NCBI GenBank assembly: GCA_002331335.1
Contig: DCZO01000019.1
Span: 43,299 to 107,298, forward strand
DNA: 64,000 nucleotides
From: Nitrospira sp. UBA2082
Lineage (GTDB): Bacteria > Nitrospirota > Nitrospiria > Nitrospirales > Nitrospiraceae
Direction: 5' to 3'
Below, piece after piece: positions 1 to 9,666 of the stretch (position 1 is the first letter of the stretch; every line of letters begins with the position of its first letter). Position numbers and translations under genes: made by a program. The notes beneath the pieces are model-generated. The model was not told the origin of the DNA and did no database searches. It was given only the letters and a program-made list of their open reading frames with translations.

Positions 1-1076
1 GCTGTCGACATGAACCGCCGAGCGGGATCCTTTCCTGCCGCTTCGAATTTCTTCAGGGCCTCCACATAGTGTCCGGCTTGTTTGAGATCCAAGCCCGCCT
101 GATACAGCTGAGGATCAAGGTCCTCCCGAAACGATGCACAGTCTGTTCGAGTGTGTGGGGCCTCAGACGCCTGAGGCACAGGGGGAGGAGGTGACTGCGG
201 AACCGGCGCTTCGCGGGCAACCCGCTCCGGATCGAGTTGAATGGTCCTGGGATCGACGATGGACGGCAGAATGCCGCCGGCGGCTCGATCCGACGCCACC
301 TGCAGCACGATCCGAGCAGAAATCCGTTCCGCGCCTTCGCCAAACCCATAGGCCATGGACAAGTCGCACAGTTGATTGATCAGCCGGGGAAATCCTCCGC
401 TGAACTGCGACACCGTGGAACACGCGTATTCCGTAAAGAGATCGGGGTCGCCCCCAGCAACCGCCAATCGATGGCGCACGTAGGCCCGCACGTCGGCCTC
501 GCCGAGCGGCTCCAGGGCATAATCCACGGCGATGCGTTGCGCGAACTGACGCATGTCGTTGCGGGTCAACATGGCACGGAGACTCGGTTGCCCCGCCAAC
601 ACGATCTGCAGGCCGATCTGGCGACCGTCGTTGAGGTTGGACAGGAGCCGGAGATCCTCCAGCATCTGAAGATTGAGATTCTGAGCCTCATCGACGACCA
701 GCAGAACCTGCCGCCCCGCGGCGAAGGTCTGGTTGAGAAATGACGTGAGGAGGCGGAAATAGCCGACGGTGTCACGTCCGGACGTATCGAGCCCGAACGC
801 GTCCGCGACCCAAGGCAAGAGATTGGTGTCGCTCGGGTGCGTTGTCCCGATGACGCCCACGGCAAACCGGCTTCGATGCTCATCGAGCACCTTGTTGAGG
901 AGGGTTGTCTTCCCGGTCCCCGGCTCTCCGGTCAACACAGTGAACACGGCGCGGTTCAGGAGCCCGTATTCCAGAATATTCAGCCCCGGCTTGTGCCGTC
1001 CGCTCAGAAAGAGAAATTCCGGATCGGGCAACAGGGAAAAGGGCTTCGCACGGAGTTGATAGTACGATTCGTACAT
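1..1076 (-). CDS. XrtA/PEP-CTERM-locus secretion ATPase, ExeA/GspA-like (3' end beyond window)
   Basis: AAA+ ATPase of the kind found at the end of exosortase/EPS loci. The frame is open from the ATG at 1076 to base 1, so the C-terminus is missing. Walker A GEPGTGKTT lies at about residues 50-58, and Walker B with the DEAQN signature (LLVVDEAQN) follows in the middle, as in ExeA/TniB-type ATPases. After the ATPase domain comes a Pro-rich linker and then a stretch resembling the start of a TPR (YQAGLDLKQAGHYVEAL). It is the last visible gene of the minus-strand EPS operon, 7 bp after the tyrosine-kinase stop. Its exact role is not known; involvement in export or assembly is inferred from context. 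Confidence 0.88.
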   Translation of the reverse strand, partial: MYESYYQLRAKPFSLLPDPEFLFLSGRHKPGLNILEYGLLNRAVFTVLTGEPGTGKTTLLNKVLDEHRSRFAVGVIGTTHPSDTNLLPWVADAFGLDTSGRDTVGYFRLLTSFLNQTFAAGRQVLLVVDEAQNLNLQMLEDLRLLSNLNDGRQIGLQIVLAGQPSLRAMLTRNDMRQFAQRIAVDYALEPLGEADVRAYVRHRLAVAGGDPDLFTEYACSTVSQFSGGFPRLINQLCDLSMAYGFGEGAERISARIVLQVASDRAAGGILPSIVDPRTIQLDPERVAREAPVPQSPPPPVPQASEAPHTRTDCASFREDLDPQLYQAGLDLKQAGHYVEALKKFEAAGKDPARRFMST

Positions 1077-1083
1077 GGCCAGC

Positions 1084-1923
1084 TTACCTTGATGATTTGA
1101 TGTCCCTGGAAACGAAGCGCCTGACCTTGGAGGCACTCAGCTGATCATGCCCGACCTTGTTCAAGACCGTTCCCAAGATGGATGCGCTTCCTTTCAGCGT
1201 GTGCAGGGCCTGCCGGAGATCCGGTTCCGATGTCTTGCCGTCTTCCACGACCAGAAGCAGCGCGTCGAGCTGAGGGCTGAAGGCCAGCACGTCCGCTCGG
1301 TCGAGGACCGGCGGGAGATCCACAATCACGACACGGGAGGCATACCGATGCTTCAATTCCTTCCCGAGAGCGGCCATGCGCGGAGAGGCCAGCACCTCGG
1401 CGGACTGTTCCGTTCCGCGCCCTCCCGGCAGGATGATCAGCCGGCCGAGACCGGGGTACAGCAGCAGTTCCTCGATCGGCCGGCCTTCAAGCAGAAACTC
1501 GGTCAATCCCGGACCCTGCTCCAACCCGAATTCCTCCTGAACATGCGGAGCCCGCAGATCCGCGTCAACAAGCAGTACCGTTTGCGTGGGTTCAGCGGCG
1601 GTGGCAATTGCCAGGTTGATCGCCGTGAGCGTTTTGCCCTCGCCATCCCGCGGACTGGTCACCCCCAGCATATTCCAGCCGTTTTCCCGTAGCCGGTGAA
1701 GGACCTGCGTTCGGAGAATCTTGTAGGCATCCGCGAACGGCGAACCGTGCCCAGTGAGAATCCGGCGCTGCCGCAATACCTCCTCCTGAATCGTGATCGA
1801 CCTGGTTCTCGAATACACAATGGACGGCGGAGCGGCGGCATGCGGCGGACTCGATCCGAGAGGCGTCTGCGTCGCCTGCTGCGCCTTGAAACGACTCATC
1901 GCGCTCTGCAATTGGTCCATCAT
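1084..1923 (-). CDS. CpsD/CapB-family tyrosine autokinase, PEP-CTERM locus type
   Basis: Cytoplasmic BY-kinase-type P-loop protein that partners the Wzz-like protein encoded just upstream and tunes polysaccharide chain length. Visible motifs are Walker A SPRDGEGKT (about 90-98), Walker A' LLVDADLR (117-124) and a Walker B-like VVIVDLPP. Length is 279 aa. The N-terminal 60 residues are a linker that may contact the membrane partner. The C-terminus (SASKVRRFVSRDIKSSR) has no tyrosine cluster, unlike classical BY-kinases, so autophosphorylation at a Tyr tail is doubtful. Two ATGs in a row at 1921-1923 and 1918-1920 make the exact start ambiguous by one codon. It lies 22 bp downstream of the Wzz-like gene. 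Confidence 0.87.
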   Translation of the reverse strand: MMDQLQSAMSRFKAQQATQTPLGSSPPHAAAPPSIVYSRTRSITIQEEVLRQRRILTGHGSPFADAYKILRTQVLHRLRENGWNMLGVTSPRDGEGKTLTAINLAIATAAEPTQTVLLVDADLRAPHVQEEFGLEQGPGLTEFLLEGRPIEELLLYPGLGRLIILPGGRGTEQSAEVLASPRMAALGKELKHRYASRVVIVDLPPVLDRADVLAFSPQLDALLLVVEDGKTSEPDLRQALHTLKGSASILGTVLNKVGHDQLSASKVRRFVSRDIKSSR

Positions 1924-1945
1924 CGTAAATGTGCTCGCCTTTCGC

Positions 1946-3727
1946 TCAAGTCAGACCCAGTGTTCTCATGGCAGCATACCAAAGGACGTCGAGCGGGTAC
2001 CCCCTTACATGCATCGAGATCATCACAAGCGCTACTACACCGACTCCTGCTACCGCGACGCGGACTCTGCGACGCACGAGGCGCCGGAGGTCGTCCCGAT
2101 TGGGCACATAGGGAATGACGGCCAGCGGAGGCAGTCCGACGATCTTGACGAGCTGTTCACCTCCACGAATGGAGCGATCAAGCTGTTCAAACAGAGCACC
2201 GCTGCCCGCTCCGCCTCCCATCGCCAGAATCATGCCCAGGATCAGGATCACGGGGCGATTCGGCTTTTCAGGTTTCTCCGGCAGCTCCGGAGGGTCGATC
2301 AGCGAAAACCGTTCGCCCTTCCGCTGGATTTCCAGCTCCTTCGAGACGTCCGCCTCCAGCAGGCGCGACATGATCTCCATGTGTTTTCGGACGGACTCTT
2401 CACGATCTCTGTGGAGATCCAGATAAGCCGGCTCGATTTCGACCGTTCGTTCGAGACGCCTCGCATATTCATCCACCCGGCGCTTGATGCCCTCCCGTGA
2501 TTTCCGAAGCGATTGGAGGGAGGCGTTCGCTGAAGAAAGTTGTGAGTGGATGCTGATGTAGGCCGGGTTTTCGGGCTTGACCGCGGCGCTCTGAGTCCCG
2601 GTCTTGAGCACCCGCGCAAGCTCATGCTCCAGAGAGGCGATGATCTGGTGTGAGCGGAGGACGTCGGGGTGCTCCTCTCCGTAGCGATCTACTAACGTCG
2701 TCAGGCGCGCACGTTCTCCCGTCAATTTCTTGTGCAACTCATCCGGGGAGGCGTGCTCACCGGTCTCCCGTTCCAGAGCCATGATCTCATTCTGCATCTT
2801 GAGCACATCCGGATGTTCCGCCGACAGATAGCCGATCGCGCTGGCATACTGAGCCCGCAGCGCTTTCAAGCGCTCGCCCGAATCCAGAATCCGTTCTCCG
2901 CCGGCCCCGATGATCGGGGTATGCGGCTTCAGGATGGCGAGTTCCCCCTCCAGATACGTTTTCTTTTCTTCCAACGAGCGGATGTCCCGATCGGCATCCA
3001 GCAACTCCCGTTCGGCTTGGCTGAGCATCGTCATGTTGAGCGACGTCAGCTCAGGCAGGGCTCCATCCGCCTTCTGCTTGAGAGCGGCCATTTGCACCTC
3101 AAGCTGTTGAATGCGGCCAGCGAGTTGCTCCGATTCCTTCTTCAGGAAGGCACTCGTCTCCTGCGCGTGGCGCTCGCGCGTCTTGAGGTTCTCGCCAAGA
3201 AACAAGCTCGTGAGCTCATTGGCGACCTTCTGCGCAATCTCAGGACTTTCTCCGTCGTAGGCAAGAGTAAACGCGATCGTCGCCTGCGTCGGTGTTTGCG
3301 TGCGCTTGTCGATGACCTTCACATTCATGACATCCACCTGGATGTCTTTGGTAAACTGCTCCAGGACCTCCTCCGCCGGGTGGCGCTGCCGAATCTTGGC
3401 ATACAAGCTATATTGCTCGACGATTCTCCACAGGGTCGCCCGCGTCATCACCTGCTGCTTGATCGTTTCGATCCGCTGGTCGGCATAACTCGATATCGCG
3501 GAGCGGACGATGTCCGAGGGGATTTCCTGCTCTTCGATCAGGATCGTCGCCTTCGACCGGTATGCTGCAGGCCAGAGAAACGCCGTGGCAATCCCCACCA
3601 CCGCAATCGTCATCGCCGTGAGAAAGATCGGCACACGACGACGCCGGAACATTTGCCAGAGGTCTCGCAAGGACTTCACCGCTTCCATTGATCGCTCAAC
3701 AGGAACAGGAGTGTTTACAACAGACAT
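1946..3727 (-). CDS. Wzz-like polysaccharide chain-length determinant, PEP-CTERM locus type
   Basis: Inner-membrane polysaccharide co-polymerase of 593 aa that sets EPS chain length. A first transmembrane segment lies at about residues 33-52 (VPIFLTAMTIAVVGIATAFLW) and a second near 505-525 (VILILGMILAMGGGAGSGAL). Between them is a long periplasmic coiled-coil region rich in Glu/Lys/Arg. A third hydrophobic stretch near 560-575 follows a short cytoplasmic region. The PEKPEKPNRPV segment just before the second TM is the proline-rich motif typical of Wzz proteins. The ATG at 3727 has AAAGGGA a few bases upstream. Neighbours on both sides (barrel protein upstream, tyrosine kinase downstream) are those expected for this subfamily. 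Confidence 0.9.
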   Translation of the reverse strand: MSVVNTPVPVERSMEAVKSLRDLWQMFRRRRVPIFLTAMTIAVVGIATAFLWPAAYRSKATILIEEQEIPSDIVRSAISSYADQRIETIKQQVMTRATLWRIVEQYSLYAKIRQRHPAEEVLEQFTKDIQVDVMNVKVIDKRTQTPTQATIAFTLAYDGESPEIAQKVANELTSLFLGENLKTRERHAQETSAFLKKESEQLAGRIQQLEVQMAALKQKADGALPELTSLNMTMLSQAERELLDADRDIRSLEEKKTYLEGELAILKPHTPIIGAGGERILDSGERLKALRAQYASAIGYLSAEHPDVLKMQNEIMALERETGEHASPDELHKKLTGERARLTTLVDRYGEEHPDVLRSHQIIASLEHELARVLKTGTQSAAVKPENPAYISIHSQLSSANASLQSLRKSREGIKRRVDEYARRLERTVEIEPAYLDLHRDREESVRKHMEIMSRLLEADVSKELEIQRKGERFSLIDPPELPEKPEKPNRPVILILGMILAMGGGAGSGALFEQLDRSIRGGEQLVKIVGLPPLAVIPYVPNRDDLRRLVRRRVRVAVAGVGVVALVMISMHVRGYPLDVLWYAAMRTLGLT

Positions 3728-3739
3728 GCATCCCTTTCC

Positions 3740-4936
3740 TCATCGCCCCACGGCCAATTTCGGTGGATAATAAGTCAGCATGAACGTCGCCGCATGCGCG
3801 ATGCCGGTCTGATCCAGGCTGTCCAAATCGCGACGCCCGTAGGTGTAAGCCACGTCGACCGCCCACCACTCATCGAACTTCCACCTGAGCATGGGAGTCA
3901 TATTCACGTAGCGACTTGTGGGGAGGGGGATCGGCGCGACACTCGACGTAACCGATGAGGCAAAAAACACCTGCCCGCTCAGTGAAACTGTGAGCGTTTC
4001 CGTCAGGTCCTTGGCCATATTGATCCCGATCCGATCCGTGCGAATGAGCAGTCCGAATCCGCTGGGATTGATCTGCCGCCCGCCGACCAGTTCCACATAG
4101 CCATCGGCCCACTGTTTCCTGATGTTGCCGCTGGCCACCCACACCACCTGCGTATCCTGGGGATGAACCGCTCTAACCTGGATACCGGATGTTACGATTT
4201 GCGGCCCACCTGTGACGGTGGCTGTGATCGTGTCGGTAAACGAATGGGCGAGCGACATCTGAACGCCACCGATATTGGATCGAAGCGCATTGGCCGCCGG
4301 AACACTGAAATTTGTGTAGGTTCCGATCACCTGCATCCGATCCTTCTCAGTCAGCTGGTAGGACATCGCCAGAGTTCCTCCGTGAACTTCATAGTTGAGG
4401 AGCCCCAATCGGCCTCCGTTCTCATAACTTGCGTTCGAGTAATTGTATGTTCCCTGAAGCGATAGCCGTTCAGTAACGGCATGAGTCCATGACGGCGCAA
4501 GCGTCCACAGGTTCCTCTGCGTAAAACCGAGCACGACACCAGTCTGCAACAATTCCCCTCTCAGCGTATTATCCCTCGTGAATCCCCCGTCGAACGAGAG
4601 GGTATGCTTGTCCATCCGATACCGCACGGAGGCCGGAAAATAGAGATTCGTTAATCCCCTTTCGACCCCACCGTAGTAGCCCACAAAATCCGCCGCGGTC
4701 TTCCCGCTGATGTCGAGATTCTCGGTTGCCCCGGAAAATTTGAGTGTCGGCGAAACCCAGTGTCCGTACGTCGCCTCATGGGGCGCCGCAGTCAGAATGA
4801 GGTTGCTGTTGTATTCTCCCTTGATCCCCAACGAGGGCTCCATCGACCATTCCGCCGCCAGTATCGCTCCTCGATCGGCTATGGCCATGACGCTTCCCAC
4901 GATCAGTCCCAAGAGAACGGTCCTTCGTCTCACCAT
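3740..4936 (-). CDS. PEP-CTERM system-associated outer-membrane beta-barrel protein
   Basis: A secreted protein of about 398 aa with an N-terminal signal (RRRTVLLGLIVGSVMAIADRGAILAAEW) followed by many short amphipathic strands with alternating aromatic residues and turns, ending in ...MLTYYPPKLAVGR. This is the look of the uncharacterised outer-membrane protein family carried by exosortase/EPS loci. It probably forms or supports the outer-membrane exit for the polysaccharide. I chose the ATG at 4936; the longer reading starts at a GTG at 4957 without a convincing ribosome site. It lies between the export lipoprotein and the Wzz-like gene in the same operon. Function is inferred from family and position only. 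Confidence 0.8.
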   Translation of the reverse strand: MVRRRTVLLGLIVGSVMAIADRGAILAAEWSMEPSLGIKGEYNSNLILTAAPHEATYGHWVSPTLKFSGATENLDISGKTAADFVGYYGGVERGLTNLYFPASVRYRMDKHTLSFDGGFTRDNTLRGELLQTGVVLGFTQRNLWTLAPSWTHAVTERLSLQGTYNYSNASYENGGRLGLLNYEVHGGTLAMSYQLTEKDRMQVIGTYTNFSVPAANALRSNIGGVQMSLAHSFTDTITATVTGGPQIVTSGIQVRAVHPQDTQVVWVASGNIRKQWADGYVELVGGRQINPSGFGLLIRTDRIGINMAKDLTETLTVSLSGQVFFASSVTSSVAPIPLPTSRYVNMTPMLRWKFDEWWAVDVAYTYGRRDLDSLDQTGIAHAATFMLTYYPPKLAVGR

Positions 4937-4989
4937 CGTGGTTCCCTGACTCCTCACCGGTATCGCGAGAGAGTGATTCCTTCGCGCAA

Positions 4990-5598
4990 TCAGGGAACAA
5001 CCACCACATCTCCCCGCTGCAACAGGATGTTCTGCTCAAGCCCCTTTCCGTTGCGGATATCGCCATACCGGAACCGAAACACTTTTTGTTCTCCCTGATC
5101 CCGCCTCATCACTTTGATATCGTTTTCAGCAGCAAAGGGGGTAAGTCCGCCGGCCAGGCTCAAGGCCTGCAACACGTCGGTATAATGGCCGACCAGAAAT
5201 TCACCCGGTTTATTGACCCGCCCCGTGACATAGATCTTGTAACTATGAAGCTTGACGGCCAGGACCGACACATGCGGATTCGGCACGAACTTGTTGAGGC
5301 GCTTTACCAAATCTAGACGGACCTCCTCGACTGTTCTGCCGGCCGCGGGTACGTCCCCGACCAGAGGAAACGAGATCATACCGTCTGGACGCACGACGAC
5401 TTCCTGCGTAAGGTGCTCGTCCTTCCACACGGAAATTTTCACCACATCCTCGGCGCCCAGCAAGTACGTGGCCTCAGGAAACGGCTTCGATTCGACAGTC
5501 TCGGTGTGAGACGCAGCCATCCCCGCGCAGCCTTGCAATGCGCAACAGGCCAGCAGGCACCAGATGGTCCGTCGAGCGATGAGAGTCGGCCGTGTCAT
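4990..5598 (-). CDS. Wza-like polysaccharide export lipoprotein, PEP-CTERM locus type
   Basis: Outer-membrane/periplasmic export lipoprotein of about 202 aa. A signal peptide ends in a lipobox (LQGC, Cys near residue 24). The polysaccharide-export (Poly_export) domain begins at YLLGAEDVVKISVWKDEHL and continues with a SLBB-type segment (HSYKIYVTGRVNKPGEF). Two ATGs are possible: 5604, whose ATGA overlaps the PrsT stop, and 5598, which has AAGGA at a better distance; I use 5598. Coupled to the PrsT gene upstream and followed by the barrel protein gene, it forms the export channel of the locus together with the Wzz-like protein. Confidence 0.9.
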   Translation of the reverse strand: MTRPTLIARRTIWCLLACCALQGCAGMAASHTETVESKPFPEATYLLGAEDVVKISVWKDEHLTQEVVVRPDGMISFPLVGDVPAAGRTVEEVRLDLVKRLNKFVPNPHVSVLAVKLHSYKIYVTGRVNKPGEFLVGHYTDVLQALSLAGGLTPFAAENDIKVMRRDQGEQKVFRFRYGDIRNGKGLEQNILLQRGDVVVVP

Positions 5599-5600
5599 AC

Positions 5601-7994
5601 TCATCCTTGCAACTGGGCCAACACGGACTTGGCTTCATCAAGTCCGGGAAACGGCTTCGGAGCCGCCACGGCCTTCTCAAGGTGCGTCTTGGCCTCCGCC
5701 GTCTGGCCGGCCTTGAAGTGGGCAACGCCTAGATGATAATTCACCACTGGATGGTCCGGCGCCTTGGCCAAGGCCTGTTGGATAAAGTGGACGGCCTGGC
5801 CAGAATTCCCCAGCTTGTGATGGACCCAGCCCAGCGTGTCGAGGAAATAGGGATTGGGCGCCATGGTTTCGAAGTCCTTCGCAACCGCTAAGGCCCTCTC
5901 AAGACTCTTCTGATCGCCCTTCTGATCGGTCAATAACGACGCCAGGTTATTGGCCGCGACCAGCGCGCGCGGATTCAGACGCAGCAGCGCCTCATACTCC
6001 TGGATGGCCCGGTCGACCTCCCCTGATTCACTCAAGGTGGTGGCCAGCAGCAGATGCATTTCCTCGCTCATGGGGATCGCCTTCAGACCGTTTTCCAAGA
6101 TTTCACGAGCCTCTTCCGACTTCTTGTGTGCCAGCTTGAGTGTAGCTAAATGCAGCCACGGCTGGACCCAGTCCGGTTTTCGTTGAATCGCTTCACGAAA
6201 CCGGTTTTCCGCTGTGGACTGATCGCCGCCGAGCAAGGCGATCTCTCCGAGAAGGCCGGAGGCATAGGGGTGATCGGGACGGCGGGCGAGCACCTGTTCA
6301 AGCCGCTGTTTAGCCTGAGGCGACTTGCTCCGTTGCAGATCGAGCTGCACCAGGGCGATCAGGGGCTCGGGAGCCTCCGGATGGCGCGCCAGCACGCGTT
6401 CGAACGAGGCCTGCGCCTGCTCCCATTCTCCACGCGCCTGATGGAGGCGGCCTTCGACCAGATCGGCCATCGCGCTGTCCGCCCCCACCGCGCGGGCGCG
6501 GGACATGGTGTGTTGGGTCCCCACCCAATCTCGTTCAGCCGCCTGGAGCTTCAAGAGGACGCTCATGGTTTGCAGATTGTTCGGGTCCTGCTTCAGCAAA
6601 CCGTCTACCCGTGCGCGGGCTTCTTTGAGTTTTCCGGAGGAGGTGTCGAGAGCCACCAGCGCCATCTGCGCATCGGTCAATCGTGGATTGAGCGCCAGCG
6701 CACGTTCCAGGCTTTCTCGTGCCAGCCCCGTCTCGGACGTCATCAGATAGGCCTGTCCAAGCAGCGTATGGACTTCCGCCAGCTCCGGCTGATCTTTAAG
6801 GACGGTACGCAAGTCCTGAATCGCGTCTTTCCCGTTGCCGCGCTGCAGCGCGATCCTGCCTCGAAGCAGCAGGGCATCGGAAGCACGGGGATTCTCCTTG
6901 AGCACCTCCGCCAGCTGCTTCTCCGCCTCTTCCTGCTTGCCGCCCATCCAATCGAGCCCCGCCAGTTTCACCATCGCTTCAAACGCGGCCGGCTTGCCGC
7001 GAAACTCTTCCCGCGCCTGTTCATACACCGTTCGCGCCTTCTCCGGCTGCTTGTTCAATTGGTGGAGTTCCCCCAGGGCGAACCGGATCGCCGGCGAGTG
7101 AGGCAGGGCGCGCTGTCCCTCCGACAGGACCACCTCCCCTTGAGCCGCCCCGCGGCGGGCAACCAGGAATTTCGCCAGTCCGATGTACCGGTGCTCATTT
7201 TCAGGATCCAGACGGACTACCTCGCGCAAGAGAGCTTCCGCCTTGTCATACTCACGACGCTCATCATAGAAACCCGCCAACCGGAGGCGGCGGTCAAAAA
7301 CTTTCGGCTCCGCCTCGATGATCTGTTTCAACACCTCTTCCGCGCGATCGTACTTTTCCAGGCGCATCAACGCGGAGGCATAGGAGTCCATCAGTGGCAG
7401 ATTGCCGGGATTCGCCTCGACCGCCCGCTGCATCACAGGCTCGACCTCTTGATTGCGTCCTTGAGCCAGGTACAAGGTGGCAAGGAGCGTGGCGGCATCC
7501 GGATCGGTCGGATTCCGGTTCCCCAACGCCTCCGCCGCAAGCAAGGCTAGCGTGCGATCTCCGTTGAGCGCTTGCACGGCAATGGTTAAGGCCTGAGCTT
7601 CGACATGCCCCGGTGTTTTCGCCAACACTTTCCCGGTCAACTCCAAGACCTTGTCGGCGGTGCGGACTTCCAGATAGAACTTCGCCAGCTTCATCAACGC
7701 CCGATCATGATCCGGTATCAATTCGACTACCCGCTGGTAGTTCGCAAAGGCATTTTTCCAGTTCTTTTCCTTTTCTTCGACTTCGGCGAACAAGTAGTAG
7801 GCCTCCGCATCCTTCGGATCGATCTTGAGCACGTTCCGCAGCGCGACACGGGCCTTGGGAAGATTACCCTCCTGGATATAGCCCTGGGCTTTGGCCAGAT
7901 AGCCGGCTTTTTTCTCTTCGGGGCCTCCGCAACCGACGACCGCCGCCAAAAGGCCGATCACCAGCATGGTTGATGGGATATTGCGAGGACTCAT
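5601..7994 (-). CDS. PrsT-type TPR-repeat lipoprotein of the exosortase/EPS system
   Basis: Large periplasmic lipoprotein of about 797 aa made almost entirely of tetratricopeptide repeats (about 20 units, for example AEAYYLFAEVEEKEKNW, ANNLASLLTDQ, LGWVHHKLGNSGQAV). The start at 7994 (MSPRNIPST...) has AAGGAGA about 7 bases upstream and gives a signal peptide with lipobox VVGCGG. A longer reading to 8099 would add an unlikely Cys-rich extension and overlap the upstream gene. PrsT proteins accompany exosortases in many EPS loci and are thought to scaffold export or sorting. The next gene starts within the stop codon region, so the two are translationally coupled. Confidence 0.9.
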   Translation of the reverse strand: MSPRNIPSTMLVIGLLAAVVGCGGPEEKKAGYLAKAQGYIQEGNLPKARVALRNVLKIDPKDAEAYYLFAEVEEKEKNWKNAFANYQRVVELIPDHDRALMKLAKFYLEVRTADKVLELTGKVLAKTPGHVEAQALTIAVQALNGDRTLALLAAEALGNRNPTDPDAATLLATLYLAQGRNQEVEPVMQRAVEANPGNLPLMDSYASALMRLEKYDRAEEVLKQIIEAEPKVFDRRLRLAGFYDERREYDKAEALLREVVRLDPENEHRYIGLAKFLVARRGAAQGEVVLSEGQRALPHSPAIRFALGELHQLNKQPEKARTVYEQAREEFRGKPAAFEAMVKLAGLDWMGGKQEEAEKQLAEVLKENPRASDALLLRGRIALQRGNGKDAIQDLRTVLKDQPELAEVHTLLGQAYLMTSETGLARESLERALALNPRLTDAQMALVALDTSSGKLKEARARVDGLLKQDPNNLQTMSVLLKLQAAERDWVGTQHTMSRARAVGADSAMADLVEGRLHQARGEWEQAQASFERVLARHPEAPEPLIALVQLDLQRSKSPQAKQRLEQVLARRPDHPYASGLLGEIALLGGDQSTAENRFREAIQRKPDWVQPWLHLATLKLAHKKSEEAREILENGLKAIPMSEEMHLLLATTLSESGEVDRAIQEYEALLRLNPRALVAANNLASLLTDQKGDQKSLERALAVAKDFETMAPNPYFLDTLGWVHHKLGNSGQAVHFIQQALAKAPDHPVVNYHLGVAHFKAGQTAEAKTHLEKAVAAPKPFPGLDEAKSVLAQLQG

Positions 7995-8016
7995 GACCAT
8001 TCTCCTTGGCCCGATT

Positions 8017-9645
8017 TCACCACCAGGCCCGTAGACCGAGCATAAACAGAACCCACAATGACACCAAACCGAACTGCGGCAGCCGTTTGGCAAGAGCATG
8101 GAGCATCAACTCGAAGGCCAGAAACATGACGATCATTTTCGCGGTCAGGATACTGATATTGATCTCACCGACGCGCATCTCTGGCAGGAACGGGATCGCG
8201 AACGCCAGAAACACCAGCAGATAGTCCAGCGGCGTGATCTGAAACCGGTACTGGACGCCGAATCGGATGGCCAGCATGATGAGCGCCGTCAAGACGAGAA
8301 AGAACACGTTGAGCGGAGTGTGGAACGCGGCGGCGATGCCGGAACCGGGCTGCTCGATCAGATAGAGCACGAAGGTGCCGCCGACATAGAGCGCAGCACG
8401 AATCAACATCGGCCTGGCGGAAGGGATGAGCACCCCGCCTGCTGCAACTAGCACGAACAGTCCGGCCGCGAGATATCCGAGATCCGCCGGGACGTTGGAC
8501 GGAAGCAGCACCCCGGCAGCGAGGAACACCGACACGGACAGACCGATCAACCGCACCGGCAAAGCCGAGTGCCAGCCTCCGTCCTCAAGACGACGTTCCT
8601 CCAAAGTCTCAGCCGACTCGGCCCGTTTCTCTGAAATCGAAGCGCGCCCGCCTCCTCTGACGAACAACCAGAGAACCGCCCCGGCGAACACGCCGTAGAC
8701 TCCGAGGACGACGGCGTCGGACTGCCACCGCATCAGGTAGGCAAGCGCGACCAGCGAGGCCTGAATTCCATAAATCGCAAGGACCGCTTCGCGATGCGAG
8801 AACCCGATGCCCAGAAGTTTGTGATGCACGTGATTCTTGTCCGCGGTGAACGGTGACCGCCTCTCGGTCAAACGCTGGATCATCACCCCCGCCGTATCCA
8901 GAATCGGAAGTCCCCAGATCAAACTCACCAGCGCGGGGCTGTACGGCCCTCGCGTGGGGTCCGTCAGCACGATGGCGCAGATGCCGAGATAGAAACCGAG
9001 AAACTGGCTGCCGGCGTCCCCCATGAAGATCCGCGCGGGGTAGGTATTGAACCGCAGAAATCCCAACAACCCGCCGAGGACCGGAACCATCATGCTCAGT
9101 ACCACCCAGTCTCCCGCCTCATAGGCGAGATAGGCCATGCCGACCAGGCTTAACAGCGACAGCCCGCCCGCCAGACCGTCCAGGCCATCGGCGAGATTGA
9201 GCGCATTCATGACGGCGACAAGGAGGAAGAGAGTCAACGGCACGGCCGCCCACAGCGGGAGGACCGAGTCTCCAAGAAAAGGAGTCGTCGTCAGATGGAT
9301 GCCGCCGAATTCCACCACCACGATCGCGGCGAGCAGTTGACCCAGGAACTTGGGCTTGTATCCGAGCCCGACGCGATCATCCCACGCGCCAAAAAGCAGA
9401 ATGATGGCTCCGCCAAGGAGGCTCGACGTGACAATCTGATCCTTGGGAGCCCAGAGCAGCATGGCGGCGAACGTGCCGGCGGCGAAGGCCAGCCCCCCGA
9501 CCTTGGCGATCGGCGCCGGGTGAATTTTCCGGCCCCCCGGAATGTCGATGAACTGCAGGCGCCCCGCCGTTGCCATCAAGGCGGGAATCAACGCCATGCT
9601 GATCACGAGAGAAGCGATAAAGCTGAAGAATAAGTGAGTCGACAT
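8017..9645 (-). CDS. WecA/MraY-family undecaprenyl-phosphate sugar-1-phosphate transferase with membrane C-terminal extension
   Basis: Initiating enzyme for lipid-linked glycan synthesis: it moves a sugar-1-phosphate from a UDP-sugar to undecaprenyl phosphate. Family motifs are clear: DDRVGLG near 90, NALNLADGLDGLAGG near 150, FMGDAGSQFLGF near 210 and DKNHVHHKLLGIGFSHRE near 270. The 542-aa length is about 190 residues more than WecA. The extra C-terminal part carries several more hydrophobic helices after a charged loop (SEKRAESAETLEERRLED) and is of unknown role. The gene lies between exosortase and PrsT in the operon. Substrate (GlcNAc or another sugar) cannot be told from sequence. Confidence 0.88.
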   Translation of the reverse strand: MSTHLFFSFIASLVISMALIPALMATAGRLQFIDIPGGRKIHPAPIAKVGGLAFAAGTFAAMLLWAPKDQIVTSSLLGGAIILLFGAWDDRVGLGYKPKFLGQLLAAIVVVEFGGIHLTTTPFLGDSVLPLWAAVPLTLFLLVAVMNALNLADGLDGLAGGLSLLSLVGMAYLAYEAGDWVVLSMMVPVLGGLLGFLRFNTYPARIFMGDAGSQFLGFYLGICAIVLTDPTRGPYSPALVSLIWGLPILDTAGVMIQRLTERRSPFTADKNHVHHKLLGIGFSHREAVLAIYGIQASLVALAYLMRWQSDAVVLGVYGVFAGAVLWLFVRGGGRASISEKRAESAETLEERRLEDGGWHSALPVRLIGLSVSVFLAAGVLLPSNVPADLGYLAAGLFVLVAAGGVLIPSARPMLIRAALYVGGTFVLYLIEQPGSGIAAAFHTPLNVFFLVLTALIMLAIRFGVQYRFQITPLDYLLVFLAFAIPFLPEMRVGEINISILTAKMIVMFLAFELMLHALAKRLPQFGLVSLWVLFMLGLRAWW

Positions 9646-9666
9646 CTCAGGCCCACATCATCGCCA

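Noticed and set aside
6150..7550. Long plus-strand open frame opposite prsT (466 codons)
   Set aside because: It is antisense to a clear TPR protein, has no family-like motifs, and its length follows from high GC and TPR codon use.
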